Source: Humibacillus xanthopallidus
GTDB lineage: Bacteria > Actinomycetota > Actinomycetes > Actinomycetales > Dermatophilaceae
NCBI RefSeq assembly: GCF_006717145.1
Contig: NZ_VFQF01000002.1
Coordinates: 62,001 to 126,000, forward strand
Direction of reading: 5' to 3'
DNA: 64,000 nucleotides
How positions within the stretch are numbered: position 1 is the first letter of the stretch; each line of letters begins with the position of its first letter. This document shows positions 16,739 to 24,303 of the stretch, piece after piece. Made by a program: the position numbers and the translations under genes. The notes under the pieces were generated by a model that was not told the DNA's origin, did no database searches, and worked only from the letters and a program-made list of their open reading frames with translations.

Positions 16739-17484
16739 ACACCTTCCTCTGGGGCGTGCTGCCCTACCTCTGCATCGCGAGCCTCGTCGGCGGCACGATC
16801 TGGCGCTACCGCTACGACAAGTTCGGCTGGACGACGCGATCGTCACAGCTCTACGAGTCCCGACTGCTGCGCATCGGCTCGCCCCTCTTCCACTTCGGCA
16901 TCCTGCTCGTCTTCTTCGGGCACGTCGGGGGGCTCGTCATCCCCGAGTCGTGGACCGACGCGGTGGGCGTCAGCGAAGGGCTCTACCACTTCAACGCGCT
17001 GCTCTTTGGCGGCATCGCCGGCGTCTGCACCCTCGTCGGCATCCTCATCCTCGTCTACCGCCGCCGCACGACGGGACCGGTCTTCATGGCGACCACGAAG
17101 AACGACAAGCTGATGTACGTCTTCCTCGTCGCGGCCATCGTGCTCGGGCTCTGGACGACGCTCGTCAGCGTCGGCGCCGGGAGCGAGGCGCACAACTACC
17201 GCGAGACGGTGTCGCCATGGTTCCGGTCGGTCTTCCTCCTGCGGCCCGACGTCGCCGCGATGGCGGCCGCGCCGATCCAGTTCCACATCCACGCGATCGT
17301 CGGCATGCTGCTCTTCGCGCTGTGGCCCTTCACGCGGCTCGTGCACGCCTTCACGGCGCCGCTGCACTACCTCTTCCGCCCCTACATCGTCTACCGCTCG
17401 CGCGACCGGCAGGTGTCGGGCTCGCGGCAGACCCGACCCGGCTGGAGCGGCATCGGCACCGCCGACCGCGACCGCCAGCGCTGA
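16735..17484 (+). CDS. narI: Respiratory nitrate reductase gamma subunit (cytochrome b)
   Basis: 249 residues with five membrane helices. His53 and His63 (LFHFGILLVFFGH) and His186 and His204 (HIHAIVGM and RLVHAF) match in spacing the four ligands of the two b-type haems in E. coli NarI. NarI oxidises menaquinol on the outer side of the membrane and sends electrons inward to NarH. The basic C-terminus is typical. It is the last gene of narGHJI; narK starts 92 bp later. Confidence 0.96.
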   Translation: MNTFLWGVLPYLCIASLVGGTIWRYRYDKFGWTTRSSQLYESRLLRIGSPLFHFGILLVFFGHVGGLVIPESWTDAVGVSEGLYHFNALLFGGIAGVCTLVGILILVYRRRTTGPVFMATTKNDKLMYVFLVAAIVLGLWTTLVSVGAGSEAHNYRETVSPWFRSVFLLRPDVAAMAAAPIQFHIHAIVGMLLFALWPFTRLVHAFTAPLHYLFRPYIVYRSRDRQVSGSRQTRPGWSGIGTADRDRQR

Positions 17485-17576
17485 CCCGCGCCTGACCCGG
17501 CTACACGGCATACGCCCGGAACCGCCGGCCGAGCGCAACCCCTCACCATCACGACAACGCACAGATCGAGGAACTC

Positions 17577-18806
17577 ATGAGCAGGACCGCACCCACCGCG
17601 CCGCCGCCGAGCGTGGGCCTGAGTGGGCAGGGGAAGAACCTCGCCCTCGCGACCTGGGCCTTCGCAATCACCTTCTGGGCCTGGAACCTCATCGGCCCCC
17701 TCGCCGTGAGGTACACCGAGCAGATGGGCCTCAGCAGCAGCCAGAAGGCGCTGCTCGTCGCGACCCCGGTGCTCGTCGGCGCCGTCGGGCGCATCCCGGT
17801 CGGAGCGCTCACCGACCGCTACGGCGGCCGCACGATGTTCCCGATCCTGACGCTCGTGACCGTGCCCTTCGTGCTGCTCGTGGCGCTGGCCGGCAACCTC
17901 AAGTCGTTCCCGCTGATGCTGCTCTTCGGCTTCTTCCTCGGCATCGCCGGCACGACCTTCGCCGTCGGTGTGCCCTTCGTCAACGCGTGGTACCAGGCTG
18001 ACCGGCGCGGCTTCGCCACCGGCGTCTTCGGCGCCGGCATGGGCGGCACCGCGCTGTCGTCCGCGCTGACCCCACGCATGGTCACGTGGTTCGGCTACAC
18101 CCTGACCCACATCATCATCGCGCTGCTGCTCATCGCGACCGCGGCCCTGTGCTGGACCGCGATGCGCAACTCGCCCGTGTGGAAGCCCAACACCGACCCC
18201 GTCGTGCCGAAGCTCAAGGCCGCGCTCAAGCTGCCGGTGACGTGGCAGATGTCGCTGCTCTATGCCGTCGCCTTCGGTGGCTTCGTCGCCTTCTCGACCT
18301 ACCTGCCGACCCTGCTCAAGGACGTCTACTCCTTCGACCTCACGGCGGCCGGCACGCGCACGGCGGGCTTCGCCATCGCGGCGGTCGTCGCCCGCCCGAT
18401 CGGCGGTGCCCTGTCTGACCGCATCGGACCGCGCGCGGTCGTCGCCATCTCCATGGCCGGCACCGCGGTGCTCGCGGCCGTGCTCGCCTTCGAGCCTCCG
18501 CTCGAGCTGCCCGCGGGCGCCGCGTTCGTCTCGATCGCGTTCTTCCTCGGTCTGGGCACGGGCGGCGTCTTCGCGTGGGTCGCCCGCCTCGCGCCCCCGG
18601 AGCGGGTCGGCAGCGTCACGGGTCTCGTCGGTGCCGCCGGCGGACTTGGCGGCTACTTCCCGCCGCTCGTGCTCGGCGCCACCTACGGCAAGGTCTTCGA
18701 GCACTACGGCTTCGGGCTTATGCTGCTCTGCCTCGTCGCCGTGGCCGCGCTCGTCTTCGCGCTCGTCGGCGTCAAGGAGGCTCGTCGCAGGGAGGCCGTG
18801 GCCTGA
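17577..18806 (+). CDS. narK: MFS nitrate/nitrite transporter
   Basis: 409 residues with twelve predicted helices. The MFS loop motif GRIPVGALTDRYGGR follows helix 2, and the nitrate signatures lie in helix 5 (GIAGTTFAVGVPFVNAWY) and helix 11 (TGLVGAAGGLGGYFPPLVLG), with the conserved Arg in the helix 2 motif. The single 12-helix form resembles NarK1 or NarK2; which cannot be told here. It should import nitrate for NarG and may export nitrite. ATG 17577 has GAGGAAC. A 17-bp hairpin follows. Confidence 0.93.
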   Translation: MSRTAPTAPPPSVGLSGQGKNLALATWAFAITFWAWNLIGPLAVRYTEQMGLSSSQKALLVATPVLVGAVGRIPVGALTDRYGGRTMFPILTLVTVPFVLLVALAGNLKSFPLMLLFGFFLGIAGTTFAVGVPFVNAWYQADRRGFATGVFGAGMGGTALSSALTPRMVTWFGYTLTHIIIALLLIATAALCWTAMRNSPVWKPNTDPVVPKLKAALKLPVTWQMSLLYAVAFGGFVAFSTYLPTLLKDVYSFDLTAAGTRTAGFAIAAVVARPIGGALSDRIGPRAVVAISMAGTAVLAAVLAFEPPLELPAGAAFVSIAFFLGLGTGGVFAWVARLAPPERVGSVTGLVGAAGGLGGYFPPLVLGATYGKVFEHYGFGLMLLCLVAVAALVFALVGVKEARRREAVA

Positions 18807-18838
18807 GTCGGGTGGCGCCGGCGCGCCCACCACTCATC

Positions 18839-18882
18839 TGAGGGTCAGCCGCACACCGTCTGCGATGTGCGGCTGACCCTCA
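18839..18882 (+). terminator. Perfect 17-bp hairpin after narK
   Basis: TGAGGGTCAGCCGCACA (18839-18855) pairs without mismatch with TGTGCGGCTGACCCTCA (18866-18882) around a 10-nt loop. There is no T tract. The position 32 bp after narK fits a terminator of the nar operon. Confidence 0.65.
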
Positions 18883-19036
18883 CGTGTGTGATCTGCGGCG
18901 CCGTGTGCCGCTGAGGTCCGGGTGCGGTCGTCGGGGTCTCCAGCGTGGTCGCAGCGGGCTCCCCGGGATCTCCCACCCCGCGGTCCTACCCTCCCGGCGA
19001 GGGGCGCACTGCGTCCCGATCGTGAAGGAGGACGCC

Positions 19037-19375
19037 ATGGCCGATCTCGGATGGCCGGAGCTCAGCATCATCGTCATCGCCTTCGTGCTCCTCTTCGGCT
19101 GGAAGAAGATGCCCGACATGGCCCGCAGCCTCGGCCGCTCGGCCCGCATCTTCAAGTCCGAGGTCGACCAGATGCACACGGACGGCTCGGCCGGCGCTCG
19201 CGCCGAGGCCACGGCCAGCCCGACGACGTATGCCGCCGGGCCGGCTTCGCTCGCCGACGCCGAGGCCCGCGCCGCTGCGGCGGACGCCGAGCTCGCCAGC
19301 CTCCGTGCCGACGCCGAGGTCGCACGCCTTCGCGCCGAGCGTGAGGCTCTCGATCGGACCTCCGGCTCGCACTAG
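19037..19375 (+). CDS. tatA: TatA-family twin-arginine translocase subunit
   Basis: 112 residues: a short membrane helix ([19 protein letters not shown]) then an amphipathic helix ([20 protein letters not shown]) and an Ala/Glu-rich coiled tail. That is the TatA/TatB layout, the pore-forming part of the Sec-independent export of folded proteins. [14 protein letters not shown] is closest to TatA. ATG 19037 has a GAAGGAGG site. It stands alone without tatC, so the core translocase must be elsewhere; it may be an extra copy. Confidence 0.85.
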   Translation: MADLGWPELSIIVIAFVLLFGWKKMPDMARSLGRSARIFKSEVDQMHTDGSAGARAEATASPTTYAAGPASLADAEARAAAADAELASLRADAEVARLRAEREALDRTSGSH

Positions 19376-19384
19376 TCTGCGACG

Positions 19385-19879
19385 GTGCAGAGCCACTCCG
19401 ACACGAGCCCGTCACCCAAGACCTCGACCGCTGTCTCGCCCGGACCCCGGAACGGGCGGGTGCTGGCGGTCGACGTCTTTGCAGACGCCCTCGACGAGCA
19501 GATCCCGCCCGGTGAGGCCGTGGTCGACGGCGACCCGACGGCGGGGGTGTCGGTGCTCGGCGAGGTCGGTCGGGTGGAGAGGGTCGACGGGACCGGTGAA
19601 ACCCTAGCGACCGCAGGCGCGTCCGGTGGCGCTGAGGTCGGTGTCTGGGAGATGACCGCCGGCACGGCCACCGACATCGAGGCCGACGAGGTCTTCGTCG
19701 TGCTGTCGGGCCGGGCGAGCCTGACGTTCGACGACGGCGAGACCCTCGAGCTTGGCCCCGGTGTCGTCGTGCGCCTCCACGAGGGCGAACGCACGACCTG
19801 GGCGGTGCACGAGACGATCCGCAAGATCTACGTCACCCCCGCGGCGACCCAGACGACCTCAACGGCTCCCGAGTCCTGA
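19385..19879 (+). CDS. Cupin-domain protein
   Basis: 164 residues. The second half is a small cupin barrel: GVWEMTAGTATDIEADEVFVVLSGRASLTFDDGE then GPGVVVRLHEGERTTWAVHETIRKIYV. It resembles the DUF861/EutQ-like cupins that bind a metal, though the usual first-motif His residues are reduced (E and D remain), so metal binding is uncertain. GTG 19385 lies ten bases after the tatA stop. Substrate not known. Confidence 0.75.
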   Translation: MQSHSDTSPSPKTSTAVSPGPRNGRVLAVDVFADALDEQIPPGEAVVDGDPTAGVSVLGEVGRVERVDGTGETLATAGASGGAEVGVWEMTAGTATDIEADEVFVVLSGRASLTFDDGETLELGPGVVVRLHEGERTTWAVHETIRKIYVTPAATQTTSTAPES

Positions 19880-19915
19880 ACCTCCCGCACCTGCCCCAGC
19901 CCCCACGTCCCTCGC

Positions 19916-19981
19916 AACACACCGAGCAGTCGTCAGATCCGCGAGGTATACCTCGTCGGGTTGACGACTACTCGGTGTGTT
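19916..19981. repeat. Repeat family B, copy 1 (20-bp hairpin)
   Basis: AACACACCGAGCAGTCGTCA (19916-19935) pairs with TGACGACTACTCGGTGTGTT (19962-19981) with one mismatch. The loop holds its own palindrome, CGAGGTATACCTCG. A second copy at 31795-31866 keeps the outer AACACACCGAGCA but changes the inner stem in both arms together. It lies between convergent genes. Confidence 0.9.
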
Positions 19982-20042
19982 CGGGTCGGGGGTGGGCACG
20001 CGGGCGCGAGCGGGAGGCCGCCAGCCCGGAGTGGTGCAGCCC

Positions 20043-20249
20043 TCAGGCGCGGTGCTTGGCCTTGGCCCGGGCCTTCGACCGGCGCCGGTCGAGGAGGCGG
20101 CTGCCCGACTGGAGTCCGCGGCTCAGCGTGCTCGGGCCCTTGCGCCGCTCGAGGGCAGTGCCGAGCCGGCCGAGGACGAGGCTGGCGAGCGGAGCGACCA
20201 GCACGGTGATGAGCCAGAGCCGGGCGCGGCGGGAGAAGAAAGCCCACAT
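20043..20249 (-). CDS. Small single-pass membrane protein, basic tail
   Basis: 68 residues: a short basic start (MWAFFSRRARL), one membrane helix (WLITVLVAPLASLVLGRLG) and a strongly basic C-terminus rich in Lys and Arg. No family is recognised. ATG 20249 has a weak AGGACC site. It converges on the cupin gene across a family B hairpin. Confidence 0.6.
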   Translation of the reverse strand: MWAFFSRRARLWLITVLVAPLASLVLGRLGTALERRKGPSTLSRGLQSGSRLLDRRRSKARAKAKHRA

Positions 20250-20442
20250 GGGAGGTCCTTTCGACAGGGGGCGAGTCGGTTGACGACGCCCCCACCCCAT
20301 GCCCGATGGGCCTGCGTCTCTGACATCCCGGACGCGACCAGTCGCGCCAACAGGTCCTCGGCGCAGGCCCGGCGCAGGGTCATACTGGTGCGCACGCTGG
20401 ACCGCCCCACCGGTGCGGTCGGCCGACTGACGGGGGCGAACG

Positions 20443-20847
20443 ATGCACGGTGCGGGCTCAGGCGACAACGCGGTGGAGCGAGCGGCGAGCGCCGTGGCGT
20501 ATGCCGTCATCGGTTCCGTCGGGCTCGTCGCCCCACGGCGGGTGCCGCAGATCTTCGGCGCCGATGCGCCCACTGCCGACTCCCGCACGGAGGTGCGAGC
20601 GGTCTACGGCGGCATACCCCTGGCGATGGTGGCCGTCATCGCCGCGGGACGCCGCGACGGGCTGCGGGCGGCCGCTGCGGCGAGCGGCGGCATGGCGCTG
20701 GCGCGCGCCACCGGGATGCTCGTCGAACCACGCTCGCGCACGGCGACGACGACCGGCTTCCTCGTGCTCGAGGCCGCGCTGGCGGCTCTCCTACACCGAG
20801 CGGCCGCCAAGGCTGCCCCAGGACAGGTCACCGGCGCCAGACGATGA
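20443..20847 (+). CDS. DUF4345/DUF4267-like small membrane protein
   Basis: 134 residues, Ala-rich, with about four hydrophobic segments. IGSVGLVAPRRVPQIFGADAP then EVRAVYGGIPLAMV is the pattern seen in four-helix DUF4345/DUF4267 membrane proteins, where a conserved Arg-x-x-Tyr/Gly-Gly-x-Pro step follows helix 1. Their function is not known. The start is ATG 20443 with no strong ribosome site. The 164 bp after it, before the next gene, show nothing notable. Confidence 0.6.
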   Translation: MHGAGSGDNAVERAASAVAYAVIGSVGLVAPRRVPQIFGADAPTADSRTEVRAVYGGIPLAMVAVIAAGRRDGLRAAAAASGGMALARATGMLVEPRSRTATTTGFLVLEAALAALLHRAAAKAAPGQVTGARR

Positions 20848-21011
20848 AGCGGACTCGAGGCGAAGAAGAGCTCGCCGTCCACGGCCCACACCCGCGTGTC
20901 GGGGTGGGGTGTGCGACGTCGACGAGCACGAGGGGCAAGACGCCCGCGAGGAACGTCGAGAGGGGGTGCGCGCCTCAGAGGCCCTGACGCTTCAGCGAGG
21001 TGCCGGGGGAG

Positions 21012-22013
21012 TCACCGCGCGTCGTGGGCTGCCCAGAGGCGGGCCTCGGCCTCAGCATCCATCGGGCCGGCCCCACGGTTCGTCGGCCGCTCGGGCAGAC
21101 CCTCGCGCTGGAGCCAGGCCCACGTGTCGGCCACGGTCTCCTCGATCGGTCGGCAGCTCAACCCGGCGGCCATCGCCGCGGAGACGTCACAGTCGTGCAG
21201 GCCGGCATACTCCCCGGTCGGCGGCAGCCAGATGGGCAGCTCCGTCCACGGCGCGACGCCGGCCGCCTCGATCGTCTCCGGGCTGAGCCAGACGAGGTCG
21301 GCCCCCGCCCCGGTGACGTCGTTGCAGGCGTCGAGCACCTGACCGATCGTCGCGTGACCTGGGCGGCTCACGGTGTTGAAGGTGCCGACCGGGCGCGAGC
21401 CGAGCACCCAGTCGGCGATGTCGCGGCAGTCGACGTACTGCAGCGGGCGATCGCGCGGACCGGGAGCGGGCACGCGTCCGCCAGGTGATGCGGCCGCAAT
21501 CCGCTTCAGCCAGAACGGCATCCGTCCGACGATCTCGTACGGTCCGAGGATGAGACCGGCCCGCAGGAGGGCGATGTCGCCACTGAACTCCGAGAGCACG
21601 GCCAGCTCGCCGCCACGCTTGGCGGCCGCGTAGTCGTCGCCGTCGGCCCCGCCCGGGTCGCCGTCGACCACGGGCGCGCTCTCGTCCGAGCCCACCTCGA
21701 GCGGCCAGGAGTAGACGGAGCGCGACGAGATGTAGCAGTAGGAGCCCGCGCGCCCGTCGAGCAGCCGCGCGGACTCCTGCACCGACACGGGCGCGAGCGA
21801 CCACGTGTCGACGACGGCATCCCACTCGTCGTCGCCGAGCGCCGCGGCGAGAGAGCCTCCCTCGAGCCGGTCGGCGTGACGGGTCTCGGCGCCCGGCGTG
21901 TCCGGCCCGCTGACGCCCCGGTTGACGGTCGTGACCTCGTCGCCGCGCGCGAGGCCTGCCTCGACGAAGGCACGTCCGACATGGTGGGTTCCACCGAGCA
22001 CGAGGAGTCTCAT
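21012..22013 (-). CDS. NAD-dependent epimerase/dehydratase (extended SDR)
   Basis: 333 residues. The Rossmann start MRLLVLGGTHHVGRAFVEAGLARG has the GGTxxxG NAD(P) motif. SSRSVYSWP and DDYAAAKRGGE give the Ser and Tyr-x-x-x-Lys region of the short-chain dehydrogenases, although here it reads YAAAK. PLQYVDCRDIADWVL is the conserved C-terminal substrate-side motif. It resembles the isoflavone-reductase/nucleoside-sugar epimerase-like group of actinobacteria; substrate unknown. It is transcribed in the same direction as the MerR gene behind it. Confidence 0.82.
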   Translation of the reverse strand: MRLLVLGGTHHVGRAFVEAGLARGDEVTTVNRGVSGPDTPGAETRHADRLEGGSLAAALGDDEWDAVVDTWSLAPVSVQESARLLDGRAGSYCYISSRSVYSWPLEVGSDESAPVVDGDPGGADGDDYAAAKRGGELAVLSEFSGDIALLRAGLILGPYEIVGRMPFWLKRIAAASPGGRVPAPGPRDRPLQYVDCRDIADWVLGSRPVGTFNTVSRPGHATIGQVLDACNDVTGAGADLVWLSPETIEAAGVAPWTELPIWLPPTGEYAGLHDCDVSAAMAAGLSCRPIEETVADTWAWLQREGLPERPTNRGAGPMDAEAEARLWAAHDAR

Positions 22014-22088
22014 GCACCGATCCTCACGCGAGCCACCCCGTCTGCCAAGTGTTTTCGCTGTCGGTGGAAGACGCGCTCGCCTACCACC

Positions 22089-22529
22089 TCAGAAATGCCA
22101 CTCGTCCGGCCGGACGGACGGCGTGCGCCCCGCAGTGAGGTCGGCGACGAAGCCGGCGAAGCGTGGGCAGGCGACGATGTCGTGCGCCTGGCAGCGCAGG
22201 GCGTGCTCGGTCATCTCGCGCGAGCGCTCGATGGCGCGGCTGCGCTCGTCGAGGTCGCGCAGGTGGGCCTCGAGCACCTCGTGACGCCCCTTCTCCTCGC
22301 CGTCGATGAGGGCCCGGATCTGGTCGAGCGACATCCCGGCCGACTTGTTGCGCACGATGACGGCGACCCGCACGAGGTCGTCGTGGCCGTAGCGGCGGTA
22401 GCCGGAGGCGTCGCGCGCTGGCCGGAGCAGACCGATCGTCTCCCAGTGGCGCAGGACGTTGGTCGGCAGGTCGAACCGTGCGGCCAGCTCACCGACCGTC
22501 CATGTCTCGTTCTTCTCGTTTGCCTTCAT
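22089..22529 (-). CDS. MerR-family transcriptional regulator
   Basis: 146 residues. WTVGELAARFDLPTNVLRHWETIGLLRPARDASGYRRYGHDDLVR is a standard MerR winged HTH; the following helices (NKSAGMSLDQIRALIDGEEKGRHEVL) form the dimer coiled coil. The C-terminal CQAHDIVACPRF has two Cys that could bind an effector or metal. ATG 22529 sits inside a perfect palindrome, with TACCTT nine bases upstream on the coding strand, so the mRNA may be leaderless. Divergent to an FAD oxidoreductase, its likely target. Confidence 0.88.
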   Translation of the reverse strand: MKANEKNETWTVGELAARFDLPTNVLRHWETIGLLRPARDASGYRRYGHDDLVRVAVIVRNKSAGMSLDQIRALIDGEEKGRHEVLEAHLRDLDERSRAIERSREMTEHALRCQAHDIVACPRFAGFVADLTAGRTPSVRPDEWHF

Positions 22530-22542
22530 GTTGACATGAAGG
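22523..22542. promoter_or_regulatory. Perfect MerR-type operator palindrome
   Basis: CCTTCATGT (22523-22531) and ACATGAAGG (22534-22542) are perfect 9-bp arms with a 2-bp centre. CCTTC...GAAGG ends are typical of MerR-family operators. It lies in the 59-bp divergent gap between the MerR gene and the FAD oxidoreductase and overlaps the regulator's start codon. Confidence 0.75.
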
Positions 22543-22588
22543 TACACGCTCGGGTGAGACACCGACAGAACCACAGAAGGAGACCCTC

Positions 22589-23479
22589 GTGCAGACAGAC
22601 GTCGCGATCGTCGGCGGTGGACCCGCCGGCCTCCAGGCCGCCCTCACCCTCGGGCGCATCCACCGCAAGGCCGTCGTGCTCGACGACGGCACCTACCGCA
22701 ACGCCGCGGTCGCCCACATGCACAACGTGCTGACCAACGACGGACGCCCGCCGGCTGACTACCGCGCGGCCGCTCATCAGGAGCTCGCGGCATACGACTC
22801 CGTGACGGTCCTGCGGGTGCGAGCGGACGCCATCGAGCAGACGGGTGACTCCTTCCGGCTGCGGCTCTCGGACGGCTCGGAGCTGACCGCGCGGACGCTC
22901 GTGCTCGCCACCGGCGTGCGTGACGAGCTGCCGCCCATCGACGGCCTCGGCGCGTTGTGGGGCGACCTCGCCGCGCAGTGCCCGTTCTGCCACGCGCACG
23001 AGTTCAGCGGCACCCGCATCGGCGTCATCGGTGGGGAGTCGGCCGCGCACTACGCGGCCATGCTCGGCCCGATCGCCTCGGAGCTCGTCGTGCTGACGAA
23101 CGGTGAGCCGCTACCGCCGACGTGGCGGGGCGGGGCGCAGGTGCGTGCCGAGCCGATCGTCTCCGTCGAGCCGCACGCGGGCGGTGTGCGCGTCCGGCTC
23201 GCTGCCGGGGAGCCCGAGCAGGTCTCCGTGCTGTTCCTGAGGCCGACCCTGCACCAGTCGGCGCCCTTCGCCGAGCAGCTCGGCCTCGAGCTCAACCCGT
23301 CGGGGTGCGTGCGCGTCGACGAGTTCGGGCGCACGAGCACGCCGCGGGCGTATGCCGCGGGCGACCTTGCGCACCAGCCGACCTTCCCGGGGCCGATGGC
23401 GTCCGTCGTCATGGCCCAGGCCATGGGCCAGATGGCAGCGCTCGGAGCGCACTCGACCCTCATGGAGGCAGGCCTCTGA
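22589..23479 (+). CDS. Thioredoxin-reductase-like FAD/NAD(P) oxidoreductase
   Basis: 296 residues. FAD motif DVAIVGGGPAGLQAALTLGR starts at residue 4, ATG(V) motif LVLATGVRDELPPIDG in the middle, CPFCHAHE as the possible redox pair, a second dinucleotide motif IGVIGGESAAHYA, and the FAD-closing AYAAGDLAHQPTFPGP near the end. The CPFCH motif and short length place it with the TrxB-like stand-alone flavoproteins whose partner is unclear. GTG 22589. Probably induced by the divergent MerR regulator. Confidence 0.88.
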   Translation: MQTDVAIVGGGPAGLQAALTLGRIHRKAVVLDDGTYRNAAVAHMHNVLTNDGRPPADYRAAAHQELAAYDSVTVLRVRADAIEQTGDSFRLRLSDGSELTARTLVLATGVRDELPPIDGLGALWGDLAAQCPFCHAHEFSGTRIGVIGGESAAHYAAMLGPIASELVVLTNGEPLPPTWRGGAQVRAEPIVSVEPHAGGVRVRLAAGEPEQVSVLFLRPTLHQSAPFAEQLGLELNPSGCVRVDEFGRTSTPRAYAAGDLAHQPTFPGPMASVVMAQAMGQMAALGAHSTLMEAGL

Positions 23480-23490
23480 GCCCCACCCCC

Positions 23491-23602
23491 CAATCGAGAG
23501 AGCACCCCGTCGGGCACCCCCAATCGAGAGAGCACTCCGTCGGGGGCCCAGTCGAGAGAGCACTCCGTCGGGCACCTCCAATCGAGCGAGCACTCCGTCG
23601 GG
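23491..23602. repeat. Repeat family C, four tandem units
   Basis: Four copies of a 24-bp core, beginning CAATCGAGAGAGCACTCCG and ending TCGGG, start at 23491, 23521, 23549 and 23579 (period 28-30 bp). Units differ by one or two bases. The same core occurs as a perfect inverted pair at 60076-60147. The array fills the gap after the FAD oxidoreductase. Confidence 0.9.
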
Positions 23603-23703
23603 GGGCCACTCGCGAGGCGCTCCCCGGCCACGCGGCATACGCTGCTCGGAGCCCTCGGGAGCCGCCCGTGCGGGAACGCGGCCCGAGAACGTCACCGCAG
23701 TGA

Positions 23704-23732
23704 TGTCGAGGATGTCGGATCGGCTCCGACGT
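23704..23732 (+). promoter_or_regulatory. Putative ECF42 promoter, copy 1
   Basis: TGTCGA (23704-23709) and CGACGT (23727-23732) are separated by 17 bp, with CGACGT beginning 51 bp before the start of a DGPF gene. The identical pair and spacing occur before the other DGPF gene at 44193-44221. As I recall, ECF42 sigma factors use a TGTCGA -35 and a CGA-containing -10. Confidence 0.65.
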
Positions 23733-23777
23733 CACCTCTGAGGCCGCACGAGGCGGTCACCTGACGAAGGAGAAGTC

Positions 23778-24164
23778 GTGAAGTACGTCATCCTCATCCA
23801 CTCCAACCCCCAGCCGTGGGGCCACCCGACCAGCGACTTCCTCGCCGCGCACCAGGAGCAGCCCGCCGAGGAGCGCGAGCGCAGCAACGCCGACTTCGAG
23901 ACGATGCTGACTCAGCTGTCGCAGTCCGGCGAGCTCGTCGGCGGCGAGGCTCTCGCCGCACCGTCGACGGCACGGCTCTACCGGTGGGACGCCGGCCGGC
24001 GCGTCGCCACGGACGGGCCCTACTCCGAGACCAAGGAGCACCTCGCCGGCTTCTTCCTCATCGACGTCGCGAGCCAGGAACGCGCCGAGAAGATCGTGCA
24101 GAGCTTCTCCGGGCCGGGCGAGACGGTGGAGCTCCGACCCGGCTGGACCGGCCCCACCGAGTGA
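23778..24164 (+). CDS. DGPF-domain (YCII-related) protein
   Basis: 128 residues of ferredoxin-like fold: MKYVILIHSNP, a long helix, then TARLYRWDAGRRVATDGPYSETKEHLAGFFLIDVASQERAEKI. The DGPYSETKE motif identifies the DGPF group of YCII-related proteins. These are the standard genomic partners of ECF42 sigma factors; the family is suspected of small-molecule binding or catalysis but is not well understood. GTG 23778 has a GAAGGAG site. An ECF42-type sigma gene lies 3.6 kb downstream. Confidence 0.9.
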   Translation: MKYVILIHSNPQPWGHPTSDFLAAHQEQPAEERERSNADFETMLTQLSQSGELVGGEALAAPSTARLYRWDAGRRVATDGPYSETKEHLAGFFLIDVASQERAEKIVQSFSGPGETVELRPGWTGPTE

Positions 24165-24231
24165 GCACGCAGTGAGCACCGAGTGACCACCGAGGGACCC
24201 CTGAAATGACCACCGCCTGACCGCTCTCTCT

Positions 24232-24288
24232 CCCGAATCGAGGTGATCGCGACACCCCCGTGGGTGCCGCGATCACCTCGAATCCGGG
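24232..24288. repeat. Repeat family A, copy 3
   Basis: GAATCGAGGTGAT (24235-24247) pairs with ATCACCTCGAATC (24272-24284) with one mismatch, extended inward by CGCGACACCC against GGGTGCCGCG around the conserved CGTGGGT. It lies between the convergent DGPF and secreted-protein genes. Confidence 0.88.
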
Positions 24289-24303
24289 GCGTCGGGGGGC
24301 GCG

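Noticed and set aside
17391-18833. 480-codon minus-strand frame opposite narK
   Set aside because: Antisense shadow of an intact transporter gene, Glu/Arg/Gly-rich with no domain.
23491-23602. CRISPR array
   Set aside because: Repeat units are separated by only 4-6 bases, so there are no spacers, and no cas gene is near.
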